Source of the DNA: Agelaius tricolor
Lineage: Eukaryota; Chordata; Aves; Passeriformes; Icteridae
Direction of reading: 5' to 3'
DNA: 64,000 bases
NCBI GenBank assembly: GCA_023055355.1
Contig: JALJCS010000052.1
Coordinates: 451,501 to 515,500 of the forward strand
Shown one piece after another: positions 46,536-59,799 of this stretch. A model generated the notes under the pieces. That model did no database searches. It had not been told where the DNA came from and saw only the letters and a list, made by a program, of their open reading frames with translations. The translations under genes and the position numbers were made by a program. Numbering within the stretch: position 1 is the stretch's first letter; the number at the start of each line of letters is the position of its first letter.

Positions 46536-48524
46536 TGAATTCTCTTAGAGATGCATTTCAAGCAGTGGCATGACAAAGATCTGTGCAGAGAGAGATCCAA
46601 ATGGACATGGGATCTAAGTTCCTTAAGTAGTGCTCAAGAAGAATGCAAAACTCTGGGATAAGTGTCTCTTCCATAACTGAATCCCTTTCACGGGAAAATT
46701 CCCCAGCTATAGAAAGATCTTCTGATAGGCATGCTTAAGACTGACACTGGCTGAGCAAATTTCTCCCTATGTGTGTTTAAGACCAATTAGGATCTTCACC
46801 AAGAGTGTTGTCAACATAGTCACAGAATGTATATTGTTAAGAAGGGACAACTTACATCAGAATGGCAAATATTGGTCCACAAAATGTATTAATGTATGGG
46901 AACTATCTACTTGGGTTGAAAATAAAAAGAAAGAGTTAGTCTTTATTTATCAATTCCATCGCAATATTGATGAGGTAAGAAAAAGACCTTAGTCCTTAAC
47001 CTTCTTAACTCAAGCAAAGATTTTTAAAAATTCCTTGTAAAAAATGTATCCTAATTATCAGACTATGAAACAATTTTAGTTGGGAAAAAAGTTCCAAAAT
47101 TGTGTAGATAGTGGTAAAGAAGCCAAGAAAATAGGTAAGAAACAAAAAGAGAGCAAAAGAGTCAGCTTCAGTCTGCAAGCTCGTTCTAGAAGTAATCTGC
47201 TAGAAAAAGGAACCCCCAGTTGAATTTCCAATGGATTCATGCACTTGATTCAGTCACTAGTCAATGTAAAGACCAATCCTTTTGTACAACTTCTCCCAGC
47301 AACAAAAACCCCAACAGCTTGACACCACCATCATGCCTGTCCCAGATGTATTTTAAAAGAAATTATCCTTTCTTGAAACTCTATTTGCATAAAAGTTGCA
47401 AGACATTGGAGGGATTCTCCACATTCTCATTTCTCCATGTGGCTTGAAAGTCTATTTGATAAAATATGCAACAAAGCATATGATTTATAAGGTAGGGTAA
47501 AATGGATGATTTGGGAATTGATCTCTTGTTGATATTAAACTTCATATCCACTCTCTGTGAAGTTTCTAAAAGAAATGATGGAGCTGAGGCATGAAGCTGC
47601 CACAACAAGTGTTAAGCAAACATACACACTCCCCTTCACATGCCCCCCTTCCACACACACCTAGGCCCACACAGAGGTCAGCATAGCAGATGATGAACAC
47701 CTTGGAAAAGACCGAAATGCTAAATACCTCTCTTTGGGGGCAAAATAGCTGGTGCAACAATTCAAATATCTGGTGTAAAAATTCTGTTTAATATCTACTT
47801 CCTATTTAAAACACAGCTTTTCATTTAATTATATGTAGGGAATATTTTCATATTATTTGTTTCTTTACAATTACTTTGTTCTCATGTGTTGTATGTCTAG
47901 GAATATTTTCTTCTAAAAATAGAAAAAAATAGATAATATCCTTTCAGAAGAAAACATTGGTTTATACAATTTTAAACCATCATGATATGGAAGAATTCTT
48001 TTGTCCCTCACTAAGGTGGAAGAACTATTTGGATCACAGATCATTTACAATGAAATACTTTACCTTTTTAAGATGCTTTCAGTCAATTTCATATCCTCAT
48101 TGCTTATTCATTGTAAACAGTAATTTTTCAGTGAAGGGAAAGTGTGTGGTATATCTACATTATGTTCAAACCCAATTCCTACTAAAGGCCAGGCTGAGCT
48201 CCAGTAAATAATGTCCTGAATGATATTTTGCCGCCTTCTTTGGCACTTCATGAAATCCTAACATGAGGAAGTGTTGAAATACAGAGATTTTGTCCCGTGT
48301 AGAAACCCATCCCATGTATTTTATGCTGTAATTCTTCTCTCTTTTAAAATTTGCTATCTTCTGCATAGTTTTCATTAACCTGTTACAGTAGTGAAAATCA
48401 CAGATCAAGGTAATTTTGTAACACTTTGATTTTACCCCAAGAGCTGAGGGAAAACGTGCTCCTATACTTCAATCTGAGTTTCTTCTAGATTCCAACTTTG
48501 TTTCTCTATCATCAAGAGTCTCCA
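46536..48524. other. No recognisable feature
   Basis: AT-rich. No gene or transposon motif is seen. Confidence 0.5.
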
Positions 48525-48655
48525 GTGTTGCTGCTCAAAGCCCCATCCAACCTGACCTTGAATACTTTCAGGGATGGGACACCCACTACTTCTCTGGGCA
48601 ACCTGTTCCAGTGTTCCAGCACCCCCACAGTAAAAAATGTCTTCCTTTCATCTAA
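48525..48655 (-). mobile_element. Short CR1-type LINE 3' fragment
   Basis: GCTCAAAGCCCCATCCAACC, CTTTCAGGGATGGGACACCC and GGGCAACCTGTTCCAGTG are the reverse complement of the CR1 3' region. Confidence 0.85.
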
Positions 48656-51600
48656 TATGTGTCAGAAGTATTAAATCTAGGCATATAAACTTTGAGGAAA
48701 GGTTTGAAATTCTTTTGATTTGAATCACATTTTATATGAATACTGACTTACAGATGACTAAAATATGTTGATGGGCGTTTGAGCTGACACTTTTTGAAAA
48801 GGTGCATGGAATTTAAAATTAAAACCAGTACCATTAAAAGCTTTGTGCGGTTTTCTTTTTCCTCTGGTATTCAAAATTGCATATATCAAATATCTGTGCT
48901 TCATACAAAGCTCTTAGACACTCTCAGAAAAAAGCTTTTCTTTCAGACTAAGTTGCAGTTTACGTAGAACACTAGTACTAGTGAAGGTTTTTCTGGGCAT
49001 AGGGGGAACACCGTCTCATTGGATTTGTGTGCAGAATGCATTTTATGCAAACTGGAAAATTGATCCCAGCTGTGTTCTAGTCATCATTCTTACTGCATCA
49101 GGCCTGAAGATTCTGTGAAAAGTAGCCTGTGGACCTTGAACATAGCTCATGGGAAACAGATGAGAGGCGATGGAGAAGTTGAGGGAGAGAATAAAGAGCA
49201 TATGGCCCAGTACAGACTAACAATTGTTTGGCACCCTTTAAAGGCTGTGTTTGACAAGCAGGGCTGAAGCAGGTCTGTAAAATATCCGGGAGATCAAAAT
49301 CCATTGAAGCAAATTCCCCTGGCCAGTCACCTTGCCGCCGATAATTCACTCTCCATAGCAGCTGATCAGGCCTAACAATGCTGCTGCAGAAGTATTGTGA
49401 AAAAGGTAGGCATATTTTCACAGATGCAGGGGAAAATCCCCTTGGATGATGGTTCCAAGGGATTACTTGATGGAGCAAGTTATGTACCCTTATCTACCGT
49501 GCAATATCTAAGTTGGTGAGTTCACTATCTGTCAGCATCACTTTCGAAAATAAATGTTTGATCCACAAAACAATATTTCATATGTCCTGTCTACCTGCTT
49601 CATTTCAGCCAATGAATAGGCTACGTTCCATCAGCAAAGGGTTTATGATCCTATGTTTCTTTAAACTGTGATAATTCTTTATTTTTTTCTAAATCAGACA
49701 CTGTCTATTCATAAGATTCAGATGTCCATGGCAGGGGTGTAATTAAATTCACATGTTAAAAAATAACCTTCTTCTTGTTATCTTTTTATTAAATTACTGA
49801 CATGTAACATCCGTCTGAGAGCTGAAGAAAACCCCTTCATTTGCTGTTTGCCAAGTATCATCTATGTGATACAAATTCTACTTGAGAAATCACACCCGTA
49901 CATTGCCATGTAGCACTACTAGTAATGCTTTCACAACCTTTTCTTCATCATTAGGTCTTTTGGTGAAGTGAATGATTAGAACATAAGCAAGGGCATTTGT
50001 TCAAGATGCTCCAGAAAGAGCTGTGGTCTGTTCTCTTCTTTGCTGCCTATGTTAGCACTGAGCTGCAAAAAAGGAAAGATTACTAGGAAAAGTGTTACTT
50101 TCAGTCTAAACTTGTAAATGATGTTTGGAATACCCTGTTAAATGACAAGGTGCTCTTTTAAAATATGGCATCTTAAGGGAAAATGTCAGCTTTAAAAAGG
50201 TTTTGAGACAGTTGCTTCTGGAAAAAAAAAAAAAAAGAAAAGAATTGGAGGCTTCTAAGGTCTTTAGGCATACTATTTTGAAGATTGATTCAAACCAGTT
50301 TCTTCATATAGGAAGAACAGAGGACCATAGATGCAACCCATTTGAAAATGGATTTCTATATGTTTCTGGTTGGGATTACCAGGCATCATTTCTTGTGAAG
50401 TCGAGGGACTGCAGTTAGCACTCCAATAATTTCCTTCCCTGAAATTCATCTGCATTTGGTCCTTTTTCCAGAGTCCCCATTTATTAGTGAAGGTATACTC
50501 TATCTATGCATTAGAATATTCCATTAGAGTGTGTGACTCATACTTGCTAGTTAAAATGAGCTGGAGCGGAATGGATAGTTACAGTTGCGTGTATACAATA
50601 GTCTTATTTTGGCAAGTTTTCTTTAGACAATGTTGAAGCAGCACTAGCAACTAGGAAGTACAGCTTGCAGCAGGGAAGGACACTCTTCTGCTTTCTCAAG
50701 TTTCCTGTAGTTAAATAGACACCAAAAGGCTTTTCCTAGTACTACTACTGTCTTGTAGGAATACTTGATCTAATCCTATCTTTGATCAAATTCCTAATGG
50801 GTTACTTTTCTACAAGGCAGAACATTTTTCTTTTAATAATATGTATTTTGTAAGTTGGAAACATGAACTTGTGCACCAGTCACGTGGACTGTACTCCTTA
50901 TTAAGTTTCACAACCTTCTTGAGAAAATATTGACTGTGTGTAACTTCAAAAGGAGAATTCTGGGCATCTTCATTCTATTGATGTACTTGTTTTTCTCCCA
51001 TGCTGGTATTGTTTTCTATCATTTTTACCAACAGAAATATTTTTCCCTGACACCTATGGAAAAGACCTATGTTTACTCAACAGTGCAGCGTCAGTCCATT
51101 GTTTAGAATGATTTCAACATGGTCCCAAACATATGGGACAGCTAGACAGCAGAGGTTAGCAACAGGGAATGGGAATAACTTCTGAACCGTTTCAGTAGAT
51201 TTCCCAGGAAGGGCTTGCTTTCTGCCACTGCAAATTTTCCCAGAGATTTTGTCTGGTGAAGAGTTGCATCAAAAGAGTATTTTTGCCCAAACCTTGGGGC
51301 AAGCTCTGTCTCCGATTTACTAGTGAATGCAAAGAGGGTGAAAGTGCTGCTTCAAAGCCCTCTGTGCGCTTTCTGTACCAAGAGGGGGGGTGACCCCAGC
51401 AATAAGTTTTGATCTCTCTTCAGAACACAAGGCATGTCATCACCTCATTCATCTTCTTCTGGGACTCATAGCATCTTAAGACGAAGAAGCTCTCTTGCTT
51501 GCTGAAGTGCGTTCAGCAAAAAAACCTTGTCTCATCAGCAGATTTGAACACAACTACAGTCGAGTCAATTCCAATGCTGGCAGGGCAATACTCTACCCCA

Positions 51601-54600
51601 CTAGTAACATGCCACTATTAGAAGACTGTGTAAAACTATTTTTGTACAAAGTAATCGGAGGGAAAAATAGAATTGGGAAGAACTGCACATTGTTCTGGAA
51701 AAAGCCTCCTGCCTCAGTCTTACAGACATCATTTGCTGGTATCATTTTTAATAGTTGGGGTTTTTTAAATTTTGTAGAAGAAAAAATATTACTGCACCTT
51801 TATGTTTCCTTAATAGAAGTACAGCCATTTCTTAATAGAATAGAAGTAAGCCATTTGGATATGTACAAATGGTCTTTTCAAATACATATGCTATAGCCCA
51901 CTGTGAAAGTAATTAGCTATAAAGAGAAATCTAAAGGTTTAAAAAGATTTTGGAAGAAAGTAAGTCTAAGGTGATAGAAGAAGAAGAAAACAGCAGTTTT
52001 CTTCTGGTGAAAAAAAAACAAAGGGAGGACCTTGTACAGTGGAGATGTATTATTTGACTTCCTGAAAAACTGAGTAGGTTTGCTATTGCCAATGGTTTTC
52101 ATTAGGAAGGAAGAGATTCCTTTGGCAAAAAAACCCCTTCAAACTGACTTGACAAAAATGTTATGACACTTAACTTCACCAGTCCTGAAGAAAAATTCTC
52201 ATCACTTGATCTGGAAATCATGATGGTAATGGAGACAAGGATGTCTAAGCCATGCCATCAGGAACATAAAAAAGCATTAGAATGCAGGTAAGACTGAGCT
52301 CCTGAACTAGTGTGAAGAGAATGCAAGAAAGACATTTTCCTTTAAGAGTCTTCAGGATGGAGAGCAGATCAAATTTTTTCATGTGAAGTATTTCTGAATA
52401 GAATGAATCTTCAAAATAACATTGTTTTCCAAAACCTGTCTACAGTATCTCTTACCATGATACACAGTTCCTATGAATAGAAAAAGCAAAGCACTTTTTT
52501 CCAAACTGTTGTGCACTCTTAAGCAATCTACAATAAAAATAGTATTTTTTCATGCTGGGAATGATGTGAATTACAAAAAAGCCTTGTAGCACACTTGGCA
52601 CTGTGGTCTCTTGATTAGCATAGCTTTTTATTCATCAAACACGTTTCACATTGACTATTTTTCTCTTTTAAATAACGGCATCTTTGTACTTATGCAGCAT
52701 CCATGAAGAATTTCTTGGGTGTTATTTTGTACCTGATCCTAAATGGCAGGTTCTGCGTTCTGCCATCTGTCTAGCTTTCCCATTTGATGCAGCTTCTGAG
52801 AGGTATTTTCAGAATCGAGGACTACTTGCAAGAATGATGCTAAATCCATGCATTTTACTCCTTGGTTAATGCAAAACTATTTTTCCTTTACACTTCAATG
52901 AGAACAGGAAAATTATGATGGTGAGTTCAATCCTTAGAGTAATACAAAGAGGACTATTATCATCATTAGAAAGCAAGCAAGGTGTATTTATTGCACATGC
53001 ATGATACTCACTGATGCAAATTACCCTGTAAATTCAAAAGGAATCTGTATCATAGGAGTGGATGGACTGTTTCTACTGATATTTTGCTTAAAGCAGAAAA
53101 TTAATTTTTTTGACAGCCAACTCATGATTGCAAGCTCACTTTCAACTACAGCTTTCAAACAGATGAAACATGTCTGTTTATAAAACGATACAGTACAGTA
53201 CACAGTAGCAAGTCAGGTCATAGACATTGAAAAGAAAAAAACAGATCAAAGGACAGATTCATTCACATCTACAAGCCCTCAAGAGTGTACAGGTCAAATG
53301 TCCCCAGAAAACTAGGCTGGTGGCGCAAATTCTCTATGTTGGCACCAGCAGAAGCAGCTGCTATCTTGATAGGATGCAATCTTGCTTACATCACCCTTCA
53401 GAGCAATCTTCTGTACCCCTGCCCAATACACCTTCTGCTCTATTCCTTGGACTTCACATTTGCATTTCTACAGAGTCCTGTCCTGCAAACTGACTCAAAG
53501 TTCAGGTAGTAGATTTCCAAGATTTAGAAATGTTGTGTGAGGTTCATTTATTTCATATTTCATTCCATCTAAGCAAACTGTAACTTTCTGAAGTGAAATA
53601 TTTCGAGTATGTCCCGTGTATTTTAATGTTAGCTCTGCTTCACATTCAAACTTCTCACAGACCCCTGTGATGCCTTGCTGCAAAAATATAGAGCTGCCAA
53701 GAGTGGTTGTGGGAAGTTAGAATTGCCAGAAAACCATACAAACAATCTAACAATAGAGCCTTGGATTTCTGAATATAATTGCACCATGTAAAGTCAAAAT
53801 ACAATATTTAAATGATTTTAGATAATGATGAGTGTGGGCTAGAGAGAATCCAGATAGAATTTTATTTTTTTAAACAGTTCCGGGAAAAACATGGCCTTGA
53901 CTTGGAAGTATAGCAGGAAATATTTTTATACAGCATGAGTTCTCATTACCTAATCATACGATTTGTAGACCTGAATTGGAAACCAGGAAATAAACGAAGA
54001 AAAATATTCAAGCTATAAAAGATGGGAGTTTAAAATTTTCTTGGTATTTCTGATTAAAGCTATTAGGTAGCTAAATGGTCACCCATTATTTTAAAAAGCA
54101 TCTGGACATTAAAATAGGTAAATTTCTGCGGGACTTGGATGTCAGCTATTCCTGAAAAGCTTTATTTCACTGCTTTCCAACCCTGAATCAATCCACTTAA
54201 ACGCAGCTGTATTTCAGATGCTCAGTGGAACTGTCCATGTAATGCATATAGTTGACAAATAATCTGCAGAAAAAGCTAGATCGATTTGAAGATCTTTTCC
54301 TGTAAATGGTATTCACGTTATTTGTACAAACACACAGATGGGATTTCTGCTGTCTTCTTCAGGCCACTTCCTCCAGAGAGCTCTCCATCAAATCTCTCTA
54401 GTTCTACTCTTCTGGTGATCCAAAGTCAGCACTGGGATGGTCCAAATGCATGAATTACTGTCTGCTAGAGGTGCACCCTGAGGGCTTCTGTGTGCAGCAT
54501 CACGTGAGCCCTACTAAAGTCACCCTGTTGGTATAAACTGAGCTAGCTGGACCTTAAGGGACAAGATTGTGCACTGATATTGTAATAGAAATTAGGTACT

Positions 54601-54997
54601 AAGAAGGAGGCTGGAAGATTTAAATATTTCTGCCTCCAGCTTAAGCAACATTAAATCTTGGTCTTTATCGGAAAAACTAGGTGAATTAACCTATTTGGCA
54701 TTCCTATGCCAAAAATGTCAGTAATACAACAAGAACCGTCAAAAGAGTAACAATTCCAATCCTTACTTTGTAAAAGTAATTCATTGGAAGAAGTCGGGAA
54801 GAAGGATGAAACATGCCAATATCCTACCCTGAGAATCATTCTGTTGATTTGCACAGGTTTCTTATTATATACCCATCTAATGCATTGGACATGCGTGCTT
54901 GCGATGACACAAATACTTGCAAAGCTTACCAGATAAACCATGTTCTCTTCAGACAGCAAAACATTTCTTGATGGTTGTGTTTGCTAATTACATTTAG
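48656..54997. other. Long AT-rich interval without recognisable genes
   Basis: Scattered open frames are below 135 codons and without recognisable domains. There are short A runs near 50221 and 52010. No LTR or LINE could be supported. Confidence 0.5.
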
Positions 54998-55050
54998 ACT
55001 CAATGTTCTTAAAGGTCTTTTCCAACCAAAGTGATTCCATCATTCTCTAA
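54998..55050 (+). mobile_element. CR1-type LINE 3' terminus, very short
   Basis: TCTTAAAGGTCTTTTCCAAC followed by GATTCCATCATTCT is the usual CR1 3' tail. Confidence 0.75.
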
Positions 55051-55065
55051 ATCGCAGATCCTGCT

Positions 55066-56415
55066 TGTCTTGGTTGAGGGCAAATTTGGCAGCAATCCTC
55101 AAGAAGGGGTGATTTATTAAAAATATTGATCTAGTACTGATATCCAACTGTGATGGACAAAGGCTCCCTAACAGTTCAAAATTAGAAAGTGTATGTTTAT
55201 TGCAACGCTGGGCAGCGTGCGGGATAGCTCCCAAATACACGCTGTGATTTAGAGGTGATAACAGAGTCTTTTTATCTATACAAGTATTGAATCCCCAAAA
55301 GACAAATACATGTTCATAATTTAGGTACATCCCATCATTCCTCACTTCGTATGGTAATTAGTTCAAAAGCTATTAAGCACGTGTAGTTTGTTCCTCAAAA
55401 TGAATCGGTGGTCCCTTTCATGGGGAGGGGTTCCAAAATGAGGAAATAAATGAAGTCTTCCTGGTTCTGAACTTTCTACATTTTCAATGCAAATATGACA
55501 AATGAACCCATTGGTAGAACTCCCATTCCCCATCTTCAGTTGGTTTCAGAACAGAGGTGGCCTACAATTGTCTTATGTTCCTAAAAGCTATTTATGAGTT
55601 TCTGTATTCTTCATGATAAACCCAGCTAAGCAAACATGATGTTGACAAGCAATCAATTATTAGTTAACTACTAACTCTTAACTTCATCAAGGCCTACCTA
55701 TTTATTTTGATAAACTCTAATAAGGCTTATCTCTGACTAAAACCTCAGCTCCTCTAAAAACCCTAAATTTCTTTAAAGTTCATGTCTCAGGGGGCCCCCC
55801 CCCAGAAAGCCCACCTACACGGCCCCTCCCCTCAACTGGTCTGGGAAACATTTCCTCTGAGAGAAGTGGAAAAAATCTGTTTATTTAACAGGGAAAGCAC
55901 CCCCCAGCACAAAAAATGAACAATACCAGATGACAAAACTCAATCGCCGCTCTGAAGAGACAACAAATTCAGAAAGTCTCTCCTGTGGATGCTTGCTCTG
56001 TTATCAATCCCTCCGGCACTGGGAAAGGCTGCTGCCCAGAGTAGGCCCCCATAGGCCACAAAGTGCAAGCTCTCAGTGCTCTCCAGGTCCCAGTCTGGAG
56101 CAGGTTTGAACAGTTCCAAGAAAAGGGAAAGAAAAAAAGACAGTCCAGGGAAAACTCTGCCTCAGCCAGCTAAACCAACTGAAAAGCAAAGAACACTCTG
56201 TTCTGCTCCATCAGTGCCCAGACAACACAGTGCAGCACAGAATGTGGAGCAGTGTTGCTTTTAGAAGGTGAGTGCAGCCTGTGATAACAAACTCCGTACT
56301 TCTTCTTCTCCCCACCTTTGCTCTCAGAAGCAGTCTTGAAGGCAGAGAATAGAATATCCAGCATACACAGAACAGATGGCTGGGGATACAAGCATCATAA
56401 AGTCACCCTAGGACA
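55066..56415 (-). mobile_element. Solo LTR, family A, holding a nested LTR
   Basis: It starts TGTCTTGGTTGAGGGC and ends CCTAGGACA, with a perfect 5-bp TSD CTGCT at 55061-55065 and 56416-56420. Without the 680-bp nested LTR it is about 670 bp. Bases 55835-56415 equal 1-581. The matched TSD across the point where window homology begins shows that the duplication junction does not lie inside this element. Confidence 0.92.
55110..55789 (-). mobile_element. Solo LTR nested in the family A LTR
   Basis: Read on the minus strand it starts TGAGACATGAAC and ends TTAATAAATCA; on the + strand it begins TGATTTATT after GGGG and ends TGTCTCA before GGGGG. A minus-strand AATAAACA is near 55196. The flanking family A sequence resumes with GGGG and C-rich sequence, so a 4-5 bp G-rich TSD is likely. 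It disrupts the LTR just 44 bp from its edge. Confidence 0.8.
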
Positions 56416-57426
56416 CTGCTCTACTGAGATATGTCACCAGACTATGCTAAGACAAAGTTTTGGAACTGCTAATTAAAATTCTACTATCACAGTGAAACTG
56501 AGGAGGAAAGACAGCTCACTCCAGTTACCTTGTGGCATGCCAATACTTCCTTTCAATCACAATGGTTTTCGTCTTTAAGTCCGTGACATCACAGGCATAA
56601 TTCAACATCTTTTGGGCAGGAAGGAAGATATTCTTCTTCTCATTATACTGATGGGTAAGCTGAAATGCAAAGCAGTTAATTCAAAGTGAAACAGCCATAA
56701 AGTCAATAGTAAAACTCACCACAGTTTTGTTTACCAACCCAAGTCCTTACTATCCCAAAATACAAGAACAGCTGTAAAAGCCTTGTGGTTTCTTCATTTT
56801 TTCCTATACCTACATGGGAGGGTAAGGGATAAATGATCCCAAACAATGGTAATCCACAACAAAGCATTCTTGACATCATATTCAGCTTTTGCATAGTGAG
56901 CTCTTCACCTGATCAAGTTATTCCATTGCAATAGTTTGGGGAGTATCTTAGAGGGCTGGCTGTTGTTTGGTTTAAACCATCTTGATCATTCAGGAACCCA
57001 GTAGCAATGAGAAAGTTCAAAATAAGATAGTGCTACGCAGTGATTTTCCTATATGACAGACGTATTTCTACAAGACAGAAGGCTGACCTAATGCTTCCCT
57101 ACAACATGGCTGAAGTGGCATCCTGTTCCCCATAGGTTTTTCCGTTTAATTTTAGCAGCTTTCTTACTAGATTAATGAGCTGAACTAACTCAAAAAGGAA
57201 TCAGATAAGTGCCAGAGCTTTAAAACAAACAACAACAACAACAAAAAAGATGCAAAATGGTGATTTGTGGGTGCGTTTGAAAACAGAAATTTTTTTGTAT
57301 TTTTCATAGAGACATGGCATTCTCTAGAATGATATTGCTCCAACGGTTTGAGTTTGGTTTTCTTTTTCCCCCTCAATTGTAAATGTTATGCATTCTTTTT
57401 GGCCAGTTCAGGAAATAGATTTTCTG
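56416..57426. other. Unique flank, copy 2
   Basis: Equivalent of 582-1592; no gene seen. Confidence 0.6.
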
Positions 57427-58248
57427 ATACATGTGAAAGACAGTCTAAAGTTCCCCTCATTTGCCTCACGACCATTCCCAGGACAGACACTGGGACCCTA
57501 AAGACCCCGATGGGAATTCTGGCCTGCCAGTAATGGGTGAACACCAAAAATCCTGAGGCCCCTGAGCAGAATTCTGGCCTGCCAAGGGATTGTTCACAGC
57601 TGTGTCTTCAGTGACTGCTTCTAGCAGGGCCTGCCAAAGGGCGACCCAGCCTATATGCTTGCACCTGCTTCACGACAATAGACCAGGAATTTTCCCACCT
57701 CTTGGCCAGATGAACTTGCTGGGGCAACTTGGTAGCCCCCCCATGGAAAATCCTTCCTCTGCTCCACTACCACCGTGAGGCACCGAGGTTGAAGCCCCCC
57801 TACCAAGGACTGAGACTGAGACACCTGTAATTCTGATGCAGGGGTGCTGGCCTGACTGAAGCAGGATGCCTGCTGAGTGTTGCCTACAGATGTGCCTACA
57901 GGACCTAGACTGGTTTCCCCCAGAAAGCAGTCCTGAAACAGTGGGTCCCACTCACTGCTGCTACTGACTTATCCTGCTGAGAACATGGACTGTCTGTACC
58001 CGTCTTCAATACCTTTTTCCCCCTCAGCAATTTCAATAGACTTCTTCTTCTTGATTGGATCTGTTCCCCCTCAGCCATTTCAAGATTCTGTTTCCCCCCT
58101 CAGCAATGGACTATAATAGAACCTTGAGTTCACCAGGACTTAACCTTGAGTTAACCAGGCAGGGCCATTATCTTCCCAACGTGACTAGGCAAACTCTGTC
58201 GGCTGGACTATGAGGACTTAGTCTCTCCACATTTGGTAGCTCTACTCC

Positions 58249-59518
58249 TGTCTTGGTTCAGGGCAAATTTTGGGGAGAACCCCCAAAGGGGCTCCTCTAG
58301 GAAAGCAGATTCATTTGGCCCCTCCCCTATGAAATATTAATCCCAATATTACCGGGTGGGACGTGCCTGGGCTCGTCTGACCCTTGCTGCTGGGCCAAAG
58401 GCGGCAGCTGTGATGTTTCACCTCAGAGATACATTTGGCCGGCTACATCCTGCAGCTAGGCACTCGCAACAAATCCAGGCATAGTAGAAACTCAGTTGAC
58501 CTCTGGTGGAAAAGGTTCAGGGGACGGTGAAGAGAAAAAGGAGAGGATTCTGCTGTAGAGTTTTAATCCAGAGTTTATTCCAGGATGACAGACCTCTGAA
58601 TCTTGTAACAGCTCCCAAGAGAATCCAGACCGCATGGTCCCGTCTCCTTTTAAGCCCGGGGACAGGGGCAGGGGAAGGCACAGGTGAGCCACCAACCAGG
58701 TGGGAGGAGGGGAAGGCTCAAAGGATAAAGACACTTGGACAGGCCAATGAGCCCGGACCTGAGGGGCATCTTTTGAACTTCTGCCAACCACACCATGACC
58801 CTGCTGGAATGTTAACATTGATGGACAGCACTTAGCAGGAGGGCAAAGGGGGAGGGGAAAGGACAGGTTTCACCTATCCCAACACCTGAGGGATTTTCCT
58901 GTTTCCTGAAACAGGAAATGGCGTCACACTGCAACACTCCCCCCAACCGGTCCAGGAGAAAATAGCTCCTTGGAAAGAGGTGGAAAAAACCTGTTTATTA
59001 AACAATAAAACCTAAACAATATTGAACAATAAAACCCCTTGTTGCTCCAAAAGACATGACAAACTGAGAAAGTCCCCTCCCTCGGTTGCAGTTCAGCTCA
59101 CACAGGCTCTTATCAGTCCCTCCGGTGCTGGAAATGTTGCGGGCCGGGCCCGGCCTGGTGGGCCACAGGTGCTAGCTGCCGGTGCTCTTCTGGGTGTTCA
59201 GTCCAGAGCAGGTTTCAAGAGGTCCAAAGAAAAGGGAAAAAAGAAAAGAAACCACAGTCCAGGGAACTTCCTTGCCTCAGCAAGCTAAAACTAACTAAAA
59301 GCAAAGGAGAGCTCTGTCCCACTGTCTGTTCATCCCCAGACAACACAGTCCAGGAGCAGGAATGTGGAGGAGTGAGTGCAGGGTCTGAAAACAAACTGCT
59401 GCTTCTTCTCTCCCCCCTTCACTCTCTGCAACAAGTCTTAAAGGTGCCAAACTTATGATGCAGCATAAACAGAACAAGATGATTGGGGTTAAAAGCATCA
59501 TATAATCAGCTTAGGACA
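58249..59518 (-). mobile_element. Nested solo LTR, family A, copy 2
   Basis: Equivalent of 2415-3684, with the ACTCC TSD on both sides. Confidence 0.92.
58328..58936 (-). mobile_element. Doubly nested solo LTR, copy 2
   Basis: Equivalent of 2494-3102, with the CTCCCC TSD on both sides. Confidence 0.8.
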
Positions 59519-59718
59519 ACTCCCTCTCTCTTTCTCCCCCTCTTTTCTATTCTTTTCCTCTCCCTAATTCCTTTCATGCATTTGCTGTGGTCATTCTATA
59601 AAGGTGCATTTGTTTGGATTGATACTGCAATCCCCTTTCCGTGTTGTCTGTTGCACTCCCAGATCAGTTAACCAACCATCACCACCCCCATTGGTATGAG
59701 CGGATCGTGACATTAAAT

Positions 59719-59736
59719 TGGCATCATGGACAGGAT
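59719..59736 (+). other. Putative primer-binding site, copy 2
   Basis: Identical to 3885-3902. Confidence 0.55.
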
Positions 59737-59799
59737 TCTGATCGACAGAAGGGTCTGCAAGGCTGTTTGTAGTCTGGAACAGGGGAAGGACGATTTGCT

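Larger units (their letters stand above)
57432..59712 (+). mobile_element. 5' LTR of provirus copy 2
   Basis: Equivalent of 1598-3878, with private changes near 57534 and 57586 where copy 1 agrees with its own 3' LTR. Confidence 0.9.
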
